Assembly (NCBI GenBank): GCA_003116995.1
Contig: BDSL01000029.1
Location: forward strand, 744,001 to 808,000
Length of the DNA stretch: 64,000 nucleotides
Source: Yamagishiella unicocca
Lineage: Eukaryota > Chlorophyta > Chlorophyceae > Chlamydomonadales > Volvocaceae
Direction of reading: 5' to 3'
Positions 46,751 to 59,628 of the stretch are shown piece after piece (within the stretch, counting starts at the first letter, position 1; each line of letters starts with the position of its first letter). The notes beneath the pieces are model-generated. The model did no database searches. It had not been told where the DNA came from and was given only the letters and a program-made list of their open reading frames with translations. Made by a program: the position numbers and the translations under genes.

Positions 46751-47103
46751 CCAGCACACCATCACCCCTGGTGCCTGCAGCAGCAAGGTATCATGACTGC
46801 CCCCGGACAACCTAGCTCCTCGCCGCTTCTCCTCATGGCTCAATCACCCCTTGGATCAATCAAGCGAGTCTCTTACCTTCCATGGCCCGCTTTCCGCACT
46901 CAAAACTCATTCGCCGCCGGCATTCCGGCACAAGTGCCGCGAAGGTTGCATATCCTATTTTGCAATACCCAGCACCGGAAACTCCCAGGAAACAAACTCG
47001 TAACTGCATGACGGGCGCCCGGCTGACAATCATCAGACGGTTCTCGAGTGGTGTCCAAGCCACCCAGCTATCCTAAGCCGGACGCATCCCCGGCAAGACC
47101 CAC

Positions 47104-50100
47104 CTACCGGTACGCGGCTCGTCCGCCAGCCGCTTGAGTCTTGACCTTACCCCCTGGATTCGCGGATTATCTTTTACCCCCTTTCTTTCCATGCCCCCAA
47201 CAACAACCGCTCCAGCCCTATTATCCCCCCTCTCCAACCACCACCTCACACATCTCCGCCAGCCGAGATGCCGCCCGGTGGTACATGAGCACCTCCTCAC
47301 TCAAGAGCGCCCGAGGTACGACAAGATCTCCGGGGCGAACCGACGGAGAAGACGACGGCCGCTGCGACAGCGGCGGCGGCGGCCCGACGGCGAAGGGCGC
47401 GGCTGATCCAGTGAACTCACTGGGGTTGATCGTATTTGTGGCCGCTGACCCGTGGGTCGCCGACGGGCCCAGCCGCATGTGCAGTGCCGCCGTGACGCTG
47501 GCGGCCGGCACGGTGGCGGCGGACGCCGCGTCGTACGGCGCTGCCGCCGCTGGGAATGTTGGCGACGGGCCAGGATCCGTCAGCGTCGTTGTCTTCGCGA
47601 GGCCCAACCTAGGGTTAGCGCCCTGCGTGGGGGAGCGGCGTGTGTGTGCGACTACGTTGAGGCGGGCTCGACAGGCCGTCCAATGAACCACATCGTACTC
47701 CGAAACCACCACCTCACGCGCGCTACGCAGTGCGCTCGGTCTGCCGGCCCCGTCCGCGTACCTGGCGGCGGGCCTCAGCCAGCAGCGGCGCGAAGAGAGC
47801 GTCCGGGGCCACCTGGGCCGCCACCACCAGGCGGCACCTGAGGCGGCGGAGAAACGCGTGTTGGTCAACCGAGGCAAAGTATCGGATAGGCTAGGATTCG
47901 AAGGTTACAGACGATCGAAGATTGCAGAGCGCACGTTTGGGTGTGCACGCCGGAGAACTTGGTGGGTCGGTCGGAGGCCGAAACGCAGATCCCAGCCCTG
48001 GGCCGGAATGAGCATAGGCGGGCGGCAGACACATCCACTGCTGGCCCAAACCCCAGAGCACATCGCGTCGTTCTGGAAAAGCTAGCGGCCGCTGGGCGCC
48101 TCTACCGCCCCAACGCACCGTACCACCGACCTGTTGTCGTACGCCACGTCAAGCAGCGTCACCAGCCTCCTCGCCTCATCACGCTGGCCCGGGCCCAGTT
48201 GCGGAACTCCCGAAATGAACATCTCCCTGCGTCGGCGGCGGCGGCGGAGTCGGCGGTGGAAATGTCGTCAGTGGCGGCGGCAGCTGCATCGTGCACTCAG
48301 GCAAACACACGAGGGAGGAGCGAGAGGCCCCGGAGGCAGACAAGGGGTTCAACGACAGGCATGGGTGGCAGACAGGCATGGGTGGCAGACAGGCATGGGT
48401 GGCAGAGAGGAGGTTTACATGTGCAAAGGAGGGGCTCCCCAGCGCGGGTCTAGGTAAGGGGCCGTCGGGGACCAATTGAGGGCCTTATGCAGGGCCAACT
48501 ACAGCATAAGGCAGTCAAGTGATGCTAGTTCACAGCCGCGCAGCAGCCCCGTCGGTCCCACCTGAAGCGGCGGCTGAGGGCCAGGAAGTCCGGAGCGGCC
48601 AGTGCGCCACCATCATCCATCCCGGCGCGCAAACCCACCGACCCGCACAGCTGCTCGAACGTGAACAAAGCTGCGGTGTGGGTGTAGGGAGCGCAGTGGG
48701 GTCGCAGCCATGGGGAGTGGCATAAAAGCCGTTTACACGACAGGGACAGGATAGTTGGCGCATGGTCGTAGGACACCGGTTTTGTGGGCACATGCTGGCG
48801 CCATGGGGAGGGGAGGGGCCAGGGAAGGCGACTGAATGGCGGCGCAGGCGCTCTGCTTCCGGGAGGCGCAGCAGGGCTGCATCGTTCAGGGGCCAGGGCA
48901 GCTGTGGGCTGACCTTGCCGCCCGCCCTTCCGCCCTTCCGCCCATGCCGCCTCACCCGCATCGCCGCTCGAGTACGGCACTTTGAGCTTCCTGCCGTACG
49001 CCAGCGGCACCTCCACCGCGGCATCAGCGGCGCCTGCCGCGTCCGCACCGCCGCCGCTAGTGCCGGCAACAAGGCGCTGCTGCCATGCGTGTCGTACTCG
49101 CTCCTCTGACCCCGGCCCCACGAACCAGCTCCCCGTCGGGGGCGGCGACTCCTGCAGGCAACGACCCACCGAACGCGCGGCGAAGGTTGGAGTGCCGTAC
49201 TGGAACCGCAGAACAAATGTAGCTTACGGGTTTTTGAAGCGCGCGTTCCACTTTGATTACCAGCGGAGTACGGAGCACGGAGTACGGAGGTAATCGCACT
49301 GTGCCACATCTCCTAACATCATCCAACGCTCCAGTGACCACCCAGATCACCAGTCGTGGCGCCAGGAAGACCATCAGAAAGAAGGTTTGATACTAGAGAG
49401 CGGCCAACCCAACCCACCAGGGTGAGCCCAAGTTTCGGAGCATTTGCAACCTCCGCCAGCTGCCGCCCAGGCACTCCGGCAGCAACGTTGCCAGAGCTCG
49501 GTCTCGCACCCCCCGCCGCGGCCGCCGCCGCTGTAGCCGAGGCCGTACGACGGTAGTCCACATCGGCCGCCACCCTAGCGATCACCATCTGCTCGTCCAC
49601 CAGCCGTACAAAAGGTTCGAAGTACTTGCGGCTGAGGCCGCCCTTGTACAGGTCCCGAGGTGGTCGGTTGGACGTGAACACCACTGCCGTGCCCTGGTCC
49701 ACCAGCAGGGACCCAAACAGCCTGGGCGGGGGGAGTAGACATGGAGGTTGGGAAGAAGCCCTTGAGTCGACACATAGAGGCAGAGGCGGCCAGCCGGGGA
49801 TCCCCTTTCAGAGCCAAAAGCCGCACAGGCGCTGACGAAACGGCTGACCTCGATTAACCAGGCCAAGACCGGGAGCAACAGTAACACCTAGACGACAGTA
49901 GGGTGGGCGTTCTACGAGGGGTAACACGAGGGTGGGGGCAGCGCGCGGATTGTCGCAGTGAAAACGAGTTTAGGGTTTTGGCGTCCCTGCGCGGTGCCGT
50001 CACGCGGCCCGTGACGCCGGGGCCCACCTTGAAAGGATCATGGCGTCGGCGACGTCGGTCACGTGCAGCTCGTCCAAGCAGAGTACGGCCGTACGGCTGC

Positions 50101-52176
50101 CCCACTCGCGGGCAACCGTCAGCAGCGGGTCCTCCTCGGGCTCGGCGTACCTTGGGGGCGGCCGCCAGAGCGGCAGGTACGGCAGAGAGGCATGGGTTGA
50201 TGAGGCAGGGAGGAGGGGGTTTCGGAGCTGTCTGGATCGGGGACAGGACGCGGATGTAGCTCGGCTCGCTTCGGTCCGCGGCCTCCCGCGGCTTCCGGCA
50301 GCCCAGGTACGGCATTGCACGTGCGCACGTGCTCCTTTGTCAGCAGACCCACGTCCTGAGCCCACTGCCCCTCCGCCATTACTCCGACCCTCCATCTCGC
50401 GCCGAGCGGACGCCAAACCGCGTGCACGCGGCTTGGCGTCACTCACGAAGCACAGCGCCGGAACCACAAGCGCGCTCCGAAACCTCCAAACCCTAAAACC
50501 TTGAACCGCCTAGCCACAAAAAACGCCTAAAACCCTGTCAAGCTCGTCACTCCTCGTCGTCACTTTGCTCCGTCATTTGGTCCATCACGCGCCCCCACCT
50601 GTACACCAACCGCCCCTGCTGGCTCCGCACCACCACCTTCGGCAGAGCTTGCTGCAGCGCGTGCAGGCGGCCGTGGACTGACTGCATGAACTCGTGGAAG
50701 TGCTGCCGGGAGGCGGACCGGACGACCGCCGCGCAGCCGCGACCGCCGCCGCCGCCGCCGGCGTCCGGTGGGTCCGTGACCCCTGGGTCGGCGTCCGCTG
50801 GTCGCGGCTGCTCCTGCCCCTGCAGCAGCCCCTGCGCAGTCGTCCTCACGAACAAGTCCATGAGCACCGTCTTGCCCGAACCCACCGGACCCCACAGGTA
50901 GGCGCCGAGGACGGGGCTGGTCGGCTGGGCGGGCGGCAGGGGCGGTGTACTCGAGGCTGTGAAGGCGACATTGCCGGCGCGGCTTGCGGCGCCACAGCTG
51001 CTGTTGTTGTTGCTATTGCCCGCCTGGTCGCTGCCACTGCCTGCGCATGTGTACAGGATTCGTCGGTGGGCGGGCAACCGTCACGGAGTGCCGCCATGGG
51101 CAACACAGCGTGTGGTTGCGCGCTACACCTCTGGGTCACCCGAGGTCACCCAGAAGCCTAAGGGCGGCCACGCGCGGTGCGTCCAGCGTACTAACACCAA
51201 GTGACCCATGGGTCGTTACCCCGTTCTGGGCAGTCGCAGGGAAGCAGCATTCACCTAACGGCAATTGCACTGGGAGTGGCTAGACGCGAAGGGCCTTATG
51301 GCCCTGTGCCTAACCGAATCGTGATCCCGTACACCCTGCCGCCCCAGGCGCGCTCTCTAGGTTGCACTATGCTGTGTCCCCGCTCCAGCTCCAACCCAGC
51401 CTTGCGCCAACTCAACTCCTCCTCGGTCTCACCGTACTCGCTCACAGCGCCGAGCGCCACCCGCTGCAGCACCGCGTCCTGCAGCAGCTGTAGCACCCGT
51501 ACGGCACCCGCCTGACTGGAGTCTGGCTGCAGCGAGCCCTGGCCCAGCAGCCTGGAGGAGCCACCGGGGGGTAGAGAAGAAACCCGTGATGTATGTGTAC
51601 GAACCCAGGAGGAGGAGGCACCGGGGGGTTTGGGTGCGGGTAGGGCGGAAGGAAGAGGGAGGGAGAACCGTGCGAGTTTGTAGAGCCGCTGGGTCGGAAC
51701 AAGCGACAATCGTCATGGTGGGGTACGACGATACGACTTCATTTGGCCGTACTGACTCCGAAACCCTGATGCGCGACCACGTCTGCCGTGGGGCCTGCTC
51801 AACGGCATCATCGGGCAAGTGTGGGTATTGCTGCGACGGTAAGCGGCCGGCTTGCCCACGCTGAAGTCCCTCGGACGGCCTGTAGGCAAGGGCGCGGTTT
51901 CCGCCCTTCCGGGTACCCCCTGGAGCGCCCCCGCGCCCCTGTCCCGCAACGGGCATTGGACCAAGCACTCGGAACCTGCGGTCTATCCACGTGTCGCTTC
52001 ACCTACCGCTGGTATGCGGAGTGCAGGCGCCCGCCGCTAGCCGCCCCCTTCGCATCTCCTTGTGCCCCAAGCGCATTTCCACTCGAGAGGCGCCAACCAG
52101 CACATGCCGCGGTTGCGGCAGCCTTGAGCCACCTCCGATTGCCAGGGCGCCGGCATAGGTCGGTGCCCAAAATCAT
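47104..52176 (-). CDS. AFG1/ZapE-type ATPase, probably mitochondrial
   Basis: Exons on the minus strand: 52176-52007, 51551-51335, 50924-50599, 50150-50028, 49721-49418, 49151-48956, 48670-48562, 48226-48131, 47837-47762, 47592-47250, 47132-47104 (662 aa). AFG1 (LACE1 in animals, ZapE in bacteria) is a P-loop ATPase that in eukaryotes works at the mitochondrial inner membrane in protein turnover. Seen here: Arg/Ala-rich presequence, LLGQGSLQPDSSQ, Walker A GPVGSGKT (about 141-148) followed by VLMDLF, HFHEFMQSVHGRLH, Walker B VLCLDELHVTDVADAMIL (Asp/Glu about 264-265), VVFTSNRPPRDLYKGGL, FTFEQLC, RDEARRLVTLLDVAYDNR and the end MYHRAASRLAEM. Inserts near residues 300-350 and before the last helix are Ala/Pro/Ser-rich and longer than in most relatives. 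The exon 2 to exon 3 junction and the 29-nt last exon are the least certain. Confidence 0.9.
48357..48412. repeat. 17-bp repeat in an AFG1 intron
   Basis: Three to four copies of GGCATGGGTGGCAGACA in AFG1 intron 48227-48561. Confidence 0.9.
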
Positions 52177-52561
52177 TGTCGCAAGCCCATCATACGTGTG
52201 GGAAATTTAAGCCATACTGCGCTCGCAGCGTGAAAGAAAAGGCTCTGCCTCGAGACCAAGCACGATTACGGAGGGGCCGTTTTTGTGCGTTACTCACAGC
52301 AGTTTCAGAATGTACACCAAGGATTAGTACTTAACAAACCTTATGAAACAATAAACAGCTCCAATCGGTCCAGATAACAGTATAGACGAGGCGTCGTGCC
52401 CGTTCCTGAGTTGCAATAAATGTCGCACTCCGTAACCTCTTCGAGCTTTATCTTGCCTTGGGCTATGCGCATTGACGCATGGCTCACAGCATAAGCGCAA
52501 CGCGCTGCCCTGCAGAAACTAGCTAGGACAGTCACACCCGCCCAGTTGCTTTACATCAAAC
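52177..52561. promoter_or_regulatory. 385-bp divergent promoter, AFG1 and F-box/LRR genes
   Basis: The AFG1 start codon (minus, 52176) and the F-box/LRR start codon (plus, 52562) are back to back. Both promoters and 5' leaders must fit in 385 bp. The stretch is AT-richer than its surroundings; I see no unambiguous TATA box. Confidence 0.6.
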
Positions 52562-55500
52562 ATGAGTGCATCCGAAGCCGTTCAGCCGGATGTTTCTTCC
52601 ATATTCCGCCTGCCAGACTCAGTATGGGAGAGCATTGTGGGCCGGCTTCGGACCCATCACCGCGCGAGTCTGCGTGGCGCGTGTCGGAAATTCAGGACGC
52701 TTGTGAATAATACGGTGACGAAGATCAAGGTGAGCGCTTGGACTTCAGCTCTGCAACCGCCGGGCGGCTGGCAGGCCCGTAATGAGCAAAACACGAGCCA
52801 GCGAGCCAGCTTAGAGCTGCAGTTTCCGCTGACGAAGGGCGCTTTGGTTGCGTCGCGATGGTTTGTGGTCCCATTGATTGCGCTGATCCTACAGCTCCGC
52901 TGGCCCGGTGAATCTGAAAGGCAATCCCACGTCGGCGTTTCTCTAAACCAGCCCCAGCATCGCATTAACACCTTCGCAGGCACCGTTTCATGCGTCAGGG
53001 GAAGTAGCATTTGCCTCGCTCGCTCCTCGGCACAACTCGCTCCTGGCCCTCACCCGCGTCGTCACCCGGCGCCGTCCCCACGCGCGCCGCAGCCCCGCCT
53101 GACCACTTACAGTGGCCGGTGCCTGTGTGCCATATCCGTTTACTGAATACTCCGTGACCCACGTCGACCCACGGGCCACAGCTACATTCCCCACCGCGCG
53201 CCCCTCTCCATACCGTGCCCTCTTACCCCCACTCGCACGAACAGGTTTCCTCTCATACCCCACACCCGTCCCGGCCCCCCTCCCCCCTCCCCCCCTCCCC
53301 CCCTCCCCCTCCTCGCTGCAGCTTGACCCCACCCACAGTGAGGACGCGCTTCAGTGGCAGCTGCACGCCCGCTTCCCCCGGCTGGAGCACCTGGAGGAGA
53401 TCAAACCCTCCGAGGTGGACTGTTTCACCGACCAGACCTTCGCACAGCTGGCTCTCAAGGTGCGGCTGCGCCCGTAGGGAACTAGCTGTGACAGCCGAGA
53501 ACGTGTCCTCATCTGGAAATAGCTGAGACAGCCGGGAGCGTGTCCTCATCTGGAAAGCGAGCGTATACATATAAACTGTCGATGCGACTCGGGGAAGCAA
53601 GTCGGCGTAGGGTGTCGCGGGCACCACGTCGGGGAAGCTGGAACTGTGTGTTTTTGGAAATGGAGGCGAGCGGCTAGATCTGTTCCCGGCCCTCCGCCGC
53701 CCACAGGACCTGTCGCGCCTGACCGGCCTGACCAGCGTCAACCTGGAGAACTGCACCCAGCTGACGGTGGCGGGCATGGCGGCACTGGCGCTGGCTTGCC
53801 CGGGCATAAGCAGGCTGGTCATACCGCAGGTGGGCGGGAGGAGGGGGGATTCGAGGAAGACCCGTGGATTCGAGGGGAGGGGTGAGGAAACCCGTAGGTG
53901 GGCGGGGGGGAGAGACCGGATGTAAAGGGAAAGGCAGAGAGGATCTGGGGAACGACACCACGCATATGATGCGCCCGAATTAGCGATCAGGGGCACGAGA
54001 CTGCGGGGGACGAGGGCACCAACATCTGGCGCAGCCCGCGCTCTCGCAGCCACCTTTCCTGTGCGCCGCGTGGGGTTCATGGCGACGCCAAGGTTCAGGG
54101 GTTTTAGTGTGACGTATGTATCGCACGGACCCGTTGGCCATTGGCGCACCGCGGACTCCCTTGGCCTCTTTTTCTGGAGCCATCAAAAGGCCCCCGCCGG
54201 TCTTCGCGCGGCCCCCCACTGACGCCCCCTTGTGCCCCGCCCAGGTTTGCCAGCTGTGTATGAGCGACGCCATGCTGATGGTACTGGCCCGCCTGCCCGA
54301 CCTTACCAAGCTGAGGGTGCAGTGCTGTAAACACTGCGACGAGGTGCGCAGCCGCATCGGGAGGGCGGGGGAAAGTGACGACCGGCGGGTGGATGAGTGG
54401 GTTTGAGGGTTTGAGGGTTTCATACGGTTGCTACCCGCCCTTCTGCGCAGGAGGTATCGTGCGCAGGAGGTATCGTACAGGCTCGGTTGCCCCGTGCGTT
54501 GCCGCATCCCTTCCCCCAGCCGACATCGACCTGTCGTTTCCTCTCCCTGCCCTCCCCCCGCGTCCCCTGCCCTCCCCCCAGCCGCCGAAGGCCGACATCC
54601 GACCTTCGTCTTTCGTACCCTCGCCCCAGTCCTCCGGCATGCATCTCGAAACGTCTTTTCTAAACGGTGTTTTTCCCGCACCCACGGGTCTTCCTCGACA
54701 CCCTCCCCCCAGGTGGCCCTCGCCTACCTGTCCGACCTGAAGCGCCTCACCGCGCTGGAGCTGGAGGACTACGGTCAGGCGCTGCGGCAGGTGACGTCGT
54801 ACCTCCCCTCCGGGCCCTTCCCTCCCCCCCCGTCGCGGAGGGACCCCCCCCCTCGCGGAGGGACCACCGCCCTCGGTTTGTCGGCCGTGGATTCGCGGAT
54901 TTTCTTATCAAGCCCCCCCTCGCGGCATGTCTAACCCGCCTCGCGGTCTCCCTGGGCCCCTCCCCCCGAACATCCACAGTTTGTCTAACCCGCCTCGCGT
55001 CGCCCCGGGCCCCTCCCCCCAAACATCCACAGTCTGTCTTAACCCGCCTCGCGTCGCCCCGGGACCCTTCCCTCCCGCCCCCACTCGCGGCCTGTCTAAC
55101 CTGTCTAACTGTCGTACGCCCCCCCCGGGCCCCCGCTTGCCTGCCCCAGGTGACTCAGCTCACCAGCCTGACCAGTCTTCGGAGCGTCATGGTGTGGAGC
55201 GACTACACGCTGGAGGTGGCGGACCACGTTAACGGACTGGGGCTGGGGGGCCACGGGCACGGACACCACGGACATGGACACGGGCTACAGGGAGGGGGAG
55301 GAGGCGGAGGAGGAGGCGGAGGAGCTGGAGGTGGTGGAGGCCAGGGTGCCGGGGCAGGCGGTGGGGGCGCACACCACCCGCAGGTGTGTTTTGGGGGCAG
55401 GGAGGGCGGGATGGGGAGGTTCAAGGGATGGGGAGGAGCCTGGTGTTGATTGTGGGTAAATGTGGAGGGGCTGGGGTGTGTGGGAGGAGACCCGTAAGCA

Positions 55501-58500
55501 GGCACTGAAAAGTAAAACCGATTTAGGGAAATGTTTGATACACTCGTTTGGAAGCGCATGCTGGAGAACTTGGTTTCGGTTTCGGTTTCGATAAGTAGAC
55601 TCGGAGGTCGCTTGTCGCCCCTGGCTGCTATGCCAAGACGGGGCGTTGCGATGGAGACGGGGGTGGGAAGGTGGGGAGCGAGCTAGGGGTGTGCGGATGG
55701 GCGGCGGGTGGGGCGGCGGCTGTCCTTTGGGGAGCGAGTGGGGGCGGGGGCGATTGGGGGGCATTAGTCACGTATCCACGCGGGTGCGGGAGTCTCCGAA
55801 ACCATGCCTCCAGCCCGGCCCGTACTGATGTGTTTCATGCGGGTGCGGGTGTCTCCGAAACCATGCCGCCAGCCCGGCCCGTACTGACCCGCGCCTCGGC
55901 CCCCATCTGCTCTGCCTCACGTAATGACCATGACGCAGCTGGGCGTGGAGGGAGGCAACATGCACCAACTGGACGGGCAGCATGCTCCGGCAGCGGCGCA
56001 CGGAATGAACCCGATCATGGCAGTGGCGGAGGTGGCGGCGGCGGCGGCGGCCGTCGCCAACCTGAACCTGCTGCAACACGCCGAGGCGGTGGCGGTGGCG
56101 GCGGCGGCGGCTGCAGACCCTGCAGCGGACGGCGCCGACGACCTCACGGCGGCGGCGGCGGCGGCAGCAGCGGCGGCAGCGGCGGCGGCGATCCACAACG
56201 TCGACGCGGCGTTCGTACACCAGCTGCAGCTGACGGAGCAGGTACGGCAGCCTGCATCACAGCCGCCACACTGCTCACTGCTCTCACTACAGAGAGTGTA
56301 CCGACAACCGGTCCCCTCCCATCTCCCCTCCCATCTCCCCTCCCATCTCCCCTCCCATCTCCCCTCCCATCTCCCCTCCCCTCCCACCGCCTCAACTCGC
56401 CGCACCACGACCTGTTTCTCGGTAGTCAATCCAAGTGCTCCAGCATGCGCCCGCAGCCAGGTGTCCGAAGACCATGCGCCAGCTACACTACCACACTACC
56501 CATGTCGTGTAACCTGGTCATTATGCCCCCACGCCCACACACAGCGTTTGTGCACCCCCACCCCCCCACCCCCGCCCAAACCCCCCACACACATACACAC
56601 AACCCGCCGAGTCACCCCGCTCTCCTCCCCGCGGCCCCCGCGACGCGCCGCAGGTCCTGAGCAACATCTTCGCGGGCAAGGCCGCCCTGCTGGACTGGGT
56701 GACCGGCATGACGGGCCTTACGCACGTGGACATCCAGCGGGTGGACATCAACTCGGGGGAGCTGCATCGCTTCGCGGCGCTGCCGGGGCTGGTGCACCTG
56801 GGGGTGGGCGACCTCAACCTGGAGGCGGGGGCCAAGGCGGCGGACACGGTGTCGGTGAGGCGGGGGGGGGAGGGAGGGGTGGCGTGAAAACCGTTGACGC
56901 GAAAAAAGACAGGAGGGAGGAGGAGGGGAAGGTGGGGGAGGGAGGGGGAGGGAGGGGGAGTACCGAAGAGAGCCGGCTACTCGACATGGGGAGTGTAGCT
57001 GGGGAGGGGAGGGGGATTACAGAGGAGAACCGGTTATTCGACATGGGAAGTGTAGCTGGGGCCGGAGGCAAAGGAGTGGGAAAGGAAGGCGAGGCGGGAA
57101 GGAGAGGTACACGGGGCCGTGCGTGTGTATGACGGTGGGTGTGGGGATGTGCCCACGGCGGGTCTGCGCTGCAGCGTAGTGACAAGTTGCGAGGTGGTCT
57201 CCTCTCAAGTTTCACTCGCCGCCGGTGAAGCGCCTCGGCAATGCACCTCCGCATGGGCGCGCCAGCACCCAGCGCGTATGGCCCGCCGTAAGGGCTTGGG
57301 TCGTCCCGCACTAGGCCAGGTCCTCTCTCCCTTATTTCCCCGCCTCCCTGCTCCCTAGCATTGGGAGCCATCCCAACCCGTCGACCTCCCCCGGTATAAT
57401 CCGCCGCGATGCCTCCCTAACCGGGATACCTCCCCCGCCTCCCTCTCCTGACCACCTCGGCCTCTTCCCTCTCCTGACTCCCTCTCCGCATCCCCCCGGC
57501 CCCAGGACGTATCTCGCGCGCTCCCCTCCGTGACCAAGCTGGTCAGCCACAACATCCTGCACGAGGCCCACCTGCGAACCACCTTCCCCGCGCTGCGGGC
57601 GCTGTCGTGCGACTCGGCAGACAGCGGGCTGGAGCACATCGCGGAGCTGGTGGGTGGTTTGCGACCTCGTACTCCCCCCTCCCCCCTCCTCTTTGGCGCG
57701 CCGCTCCGCTGGACCGTCACCTTCACCGCCCTCGGTTTGTCGGCTGTGGATTCGCGGATTCTGAAACCCTAAAACCCCAAACCCCTCCTTCCCCCTCCTC
57801 GCCCCGCATCGCCCCTCCTCCCCCCCGATCGCCCCTCCTACCCCGCATCGCCCCTCCTGAGGCACCTACATCCGCGCCTAGCCCGCCGCGAGCCCCGCTC
57901 TTTGCTGCACTCTTCCGCTCCTCACTTCTCCCCGCGCCGCCCCACACCACCCTCCCCTCCCCGTTCCGCTTCCCTACCCACCGCCCAGACTGGCCTTGTC
58001 AACCTGTTTCTGTGGACCAGCCCCAACGACATGATCACCGACCCGGGTCTGGCGGCACTCAGCGGGCTGCAGCGGCTGGAGACATTCCGCCTGGAGGGAA
58101 GCGACACGGTCACCAACAGCGGCTGGGTTCGGTTCGCTCAGTCGCACAGCGCGCTGACGCGGATCGACCTGGTCAAGTGCCCCCTGGTCACAGGTGGGAG
58201 CCGCAGGGGGTGGGTGGGGTAGAGGACACCGGGGGTGCAGGGGATCTTGGGGGAAGGGCGAGGGTTGCGGCCTGAAGGGCGGTTTACGTGTACCCGGCCC
58301 AGCGGGGGGGGAGGTTCAGGGGGAGGGTCGAGGAAGATCCGAGGGGGGGGCCGGAAAGACCCTGGGAGGTGCTGGGTTTTCTCCAGGGCGGGTACCAGTA
58401 CGCCACGCTGGGGTATGGTTGGTATGGTTGGTAAGGCTCCCTGGGACTCGAGCCTATCATGTATTCAGGACGTGCCGGCAAACACGCCTCTCCTCCCACG

Positions 58501-59119
58501 CGCGCGACGAACGCACAATCGCACACCCTCCCCGGTTCCCTCCCCCGCCCTTCCTGATATCGCCCCCATCGCCTGCTCCTGCTCCTGTCCCTGTCCCCAC
58601 CCCCCGCTAGACATCGGCTTCATCCTGTCCATCCCCCAGCTGTCCCGGCTGGAGCGGGTGTCCTTCGTGGACTGCCCCGGCATCGACACACCCACGCTGG
58701 CAGCGCTGCTCGCCTTCTGCCCCTCCCTGGAGCACCTAGAGCTGCAGGTGCGGGCGCCGCTGTGTGACCATATGAGGGGAGGGCCAGTCGGGCCGTCCCG
58801 CATGGGCAGCTCTTGTCGAGAACTCCCCGACGTCGCTGTATGATGTTCCGCGCACGGGTACCAAGGCCAACAGAAAGTAGCTGATACACACCATTATCAA
58901 TTTCCAGCCGCCAACTAGCCTTATGGTTTCGCCTTGCCCGATGTCGCTTCACGTGTTTGTTCCTGAACATCCTCCGCTGCCCCCCTCCCCCCACGGTGTT
59001 TATGCCATCCCCCAACACACATATACACACAGGACTGCTCATCCATCACGCTGGCCTCCCTGCGCAGCCTGATGGCCTCAGTCAGCCGCCCCGACCTGGA
59101 CCTGGTGTACCGCAAGTGA
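52562..59119 (+). CDS. F-box / leucine-rich-repeat protein
   Basis: Exons: 52562-52729, 53322-53459, 53707-53829, 54245-54343, 54713-54790, 55150-55383, 55939-56241, 56654-56854, 57506-57649, 57989-58193, 58611-58747, 59033-59119 (638 aa). The N terminus has an F-box (about residues 14-50: LPDSVWESIVGRLRTHHR, LRGACRKFRTLV), which binds SKP1 in SCF ubiquitin ligases. Later exons encode leucine-rich repeats of the Cys-containing AMN1 type, e.g. LTGLTSVNLENCTQLTVAGM, LARLPDLTKLRVQCC, RLERVSFVDCPGIDTPTL, FCPSLEHLELQDCSSITLAS. Most exons are one or two repeats long and start in phase 0, so repeats correspond to exons. Exon 6 carries a His/Gly tract then a Gly run, and exon 7 long alanine runs; both look like low-complexity loops inserted between repeats. 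The substrate is unknown. Gene totals 1917 nt, TGA stop, TGTAA 170 nt later. Confidence 0.88.
54810..55110. repeat. About 55-60 bp repeat in F-box/LRR intron 5
   Basis: Four diverged copies of a unit containing CTAACCCGCCTCGCGTCGCC, CCCTCCCCCC and ACATCCACAGT in intron 54791-55149. Confidence 0.85.
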
Positions 59120-59288
59120 GCTAGCGCTCCAGGGAGGGAGAGGAAGGGGGGCGCAGGCAGGCGGATGGGAGATGGGGCGCGCCACTGGCTAAAGGGTTGT
59201 CACCTGCTGGTGCATTTGCAGCGAGGCGGTTGGACAGGGGAGGGGCAGCGTGGAAAGAGAGGAGGGGAGGGGAGGGGCGGGGCGGGCG

Positions 59289-59293
59289 TGTAA
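59289..59293 (+). terminator. TGTAA poly(A) signal of the F-box/LRR gene
   Basis: TGTAA on the plus strand, 170 nt after the stop codon. Confidence 0.6.
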
Positions 59294-59590
59294 GTGCCTA
59301 GTTCTACAGCATGTGGCAGTAAGTCGTGGCTTGGGGGCTGGCACTTTATCTGTCTGTGCGTTGGCTTTCTCTGTCCTCGACACTCTCCTTTTAAACATCT
59401 GCCTGGCCGCCTCTTCCTGCTGCTCCAGGGGTGGCTCGGTACGCACGCTGCACGGCAGCAGGTGATGCACGTGAGGAAGTACGACGGCGGCGGCCAGACG
59501 GCCGACGGCGCTTGGCTGGCTTGGGGCTGCCGTACACGGCCCTGCTCGAGCTGTTGGCAAGGAGTTGCGGCGGGGTAGCCGCCGCCGCCG

Positions 59591-59628
<38 letters not shown>

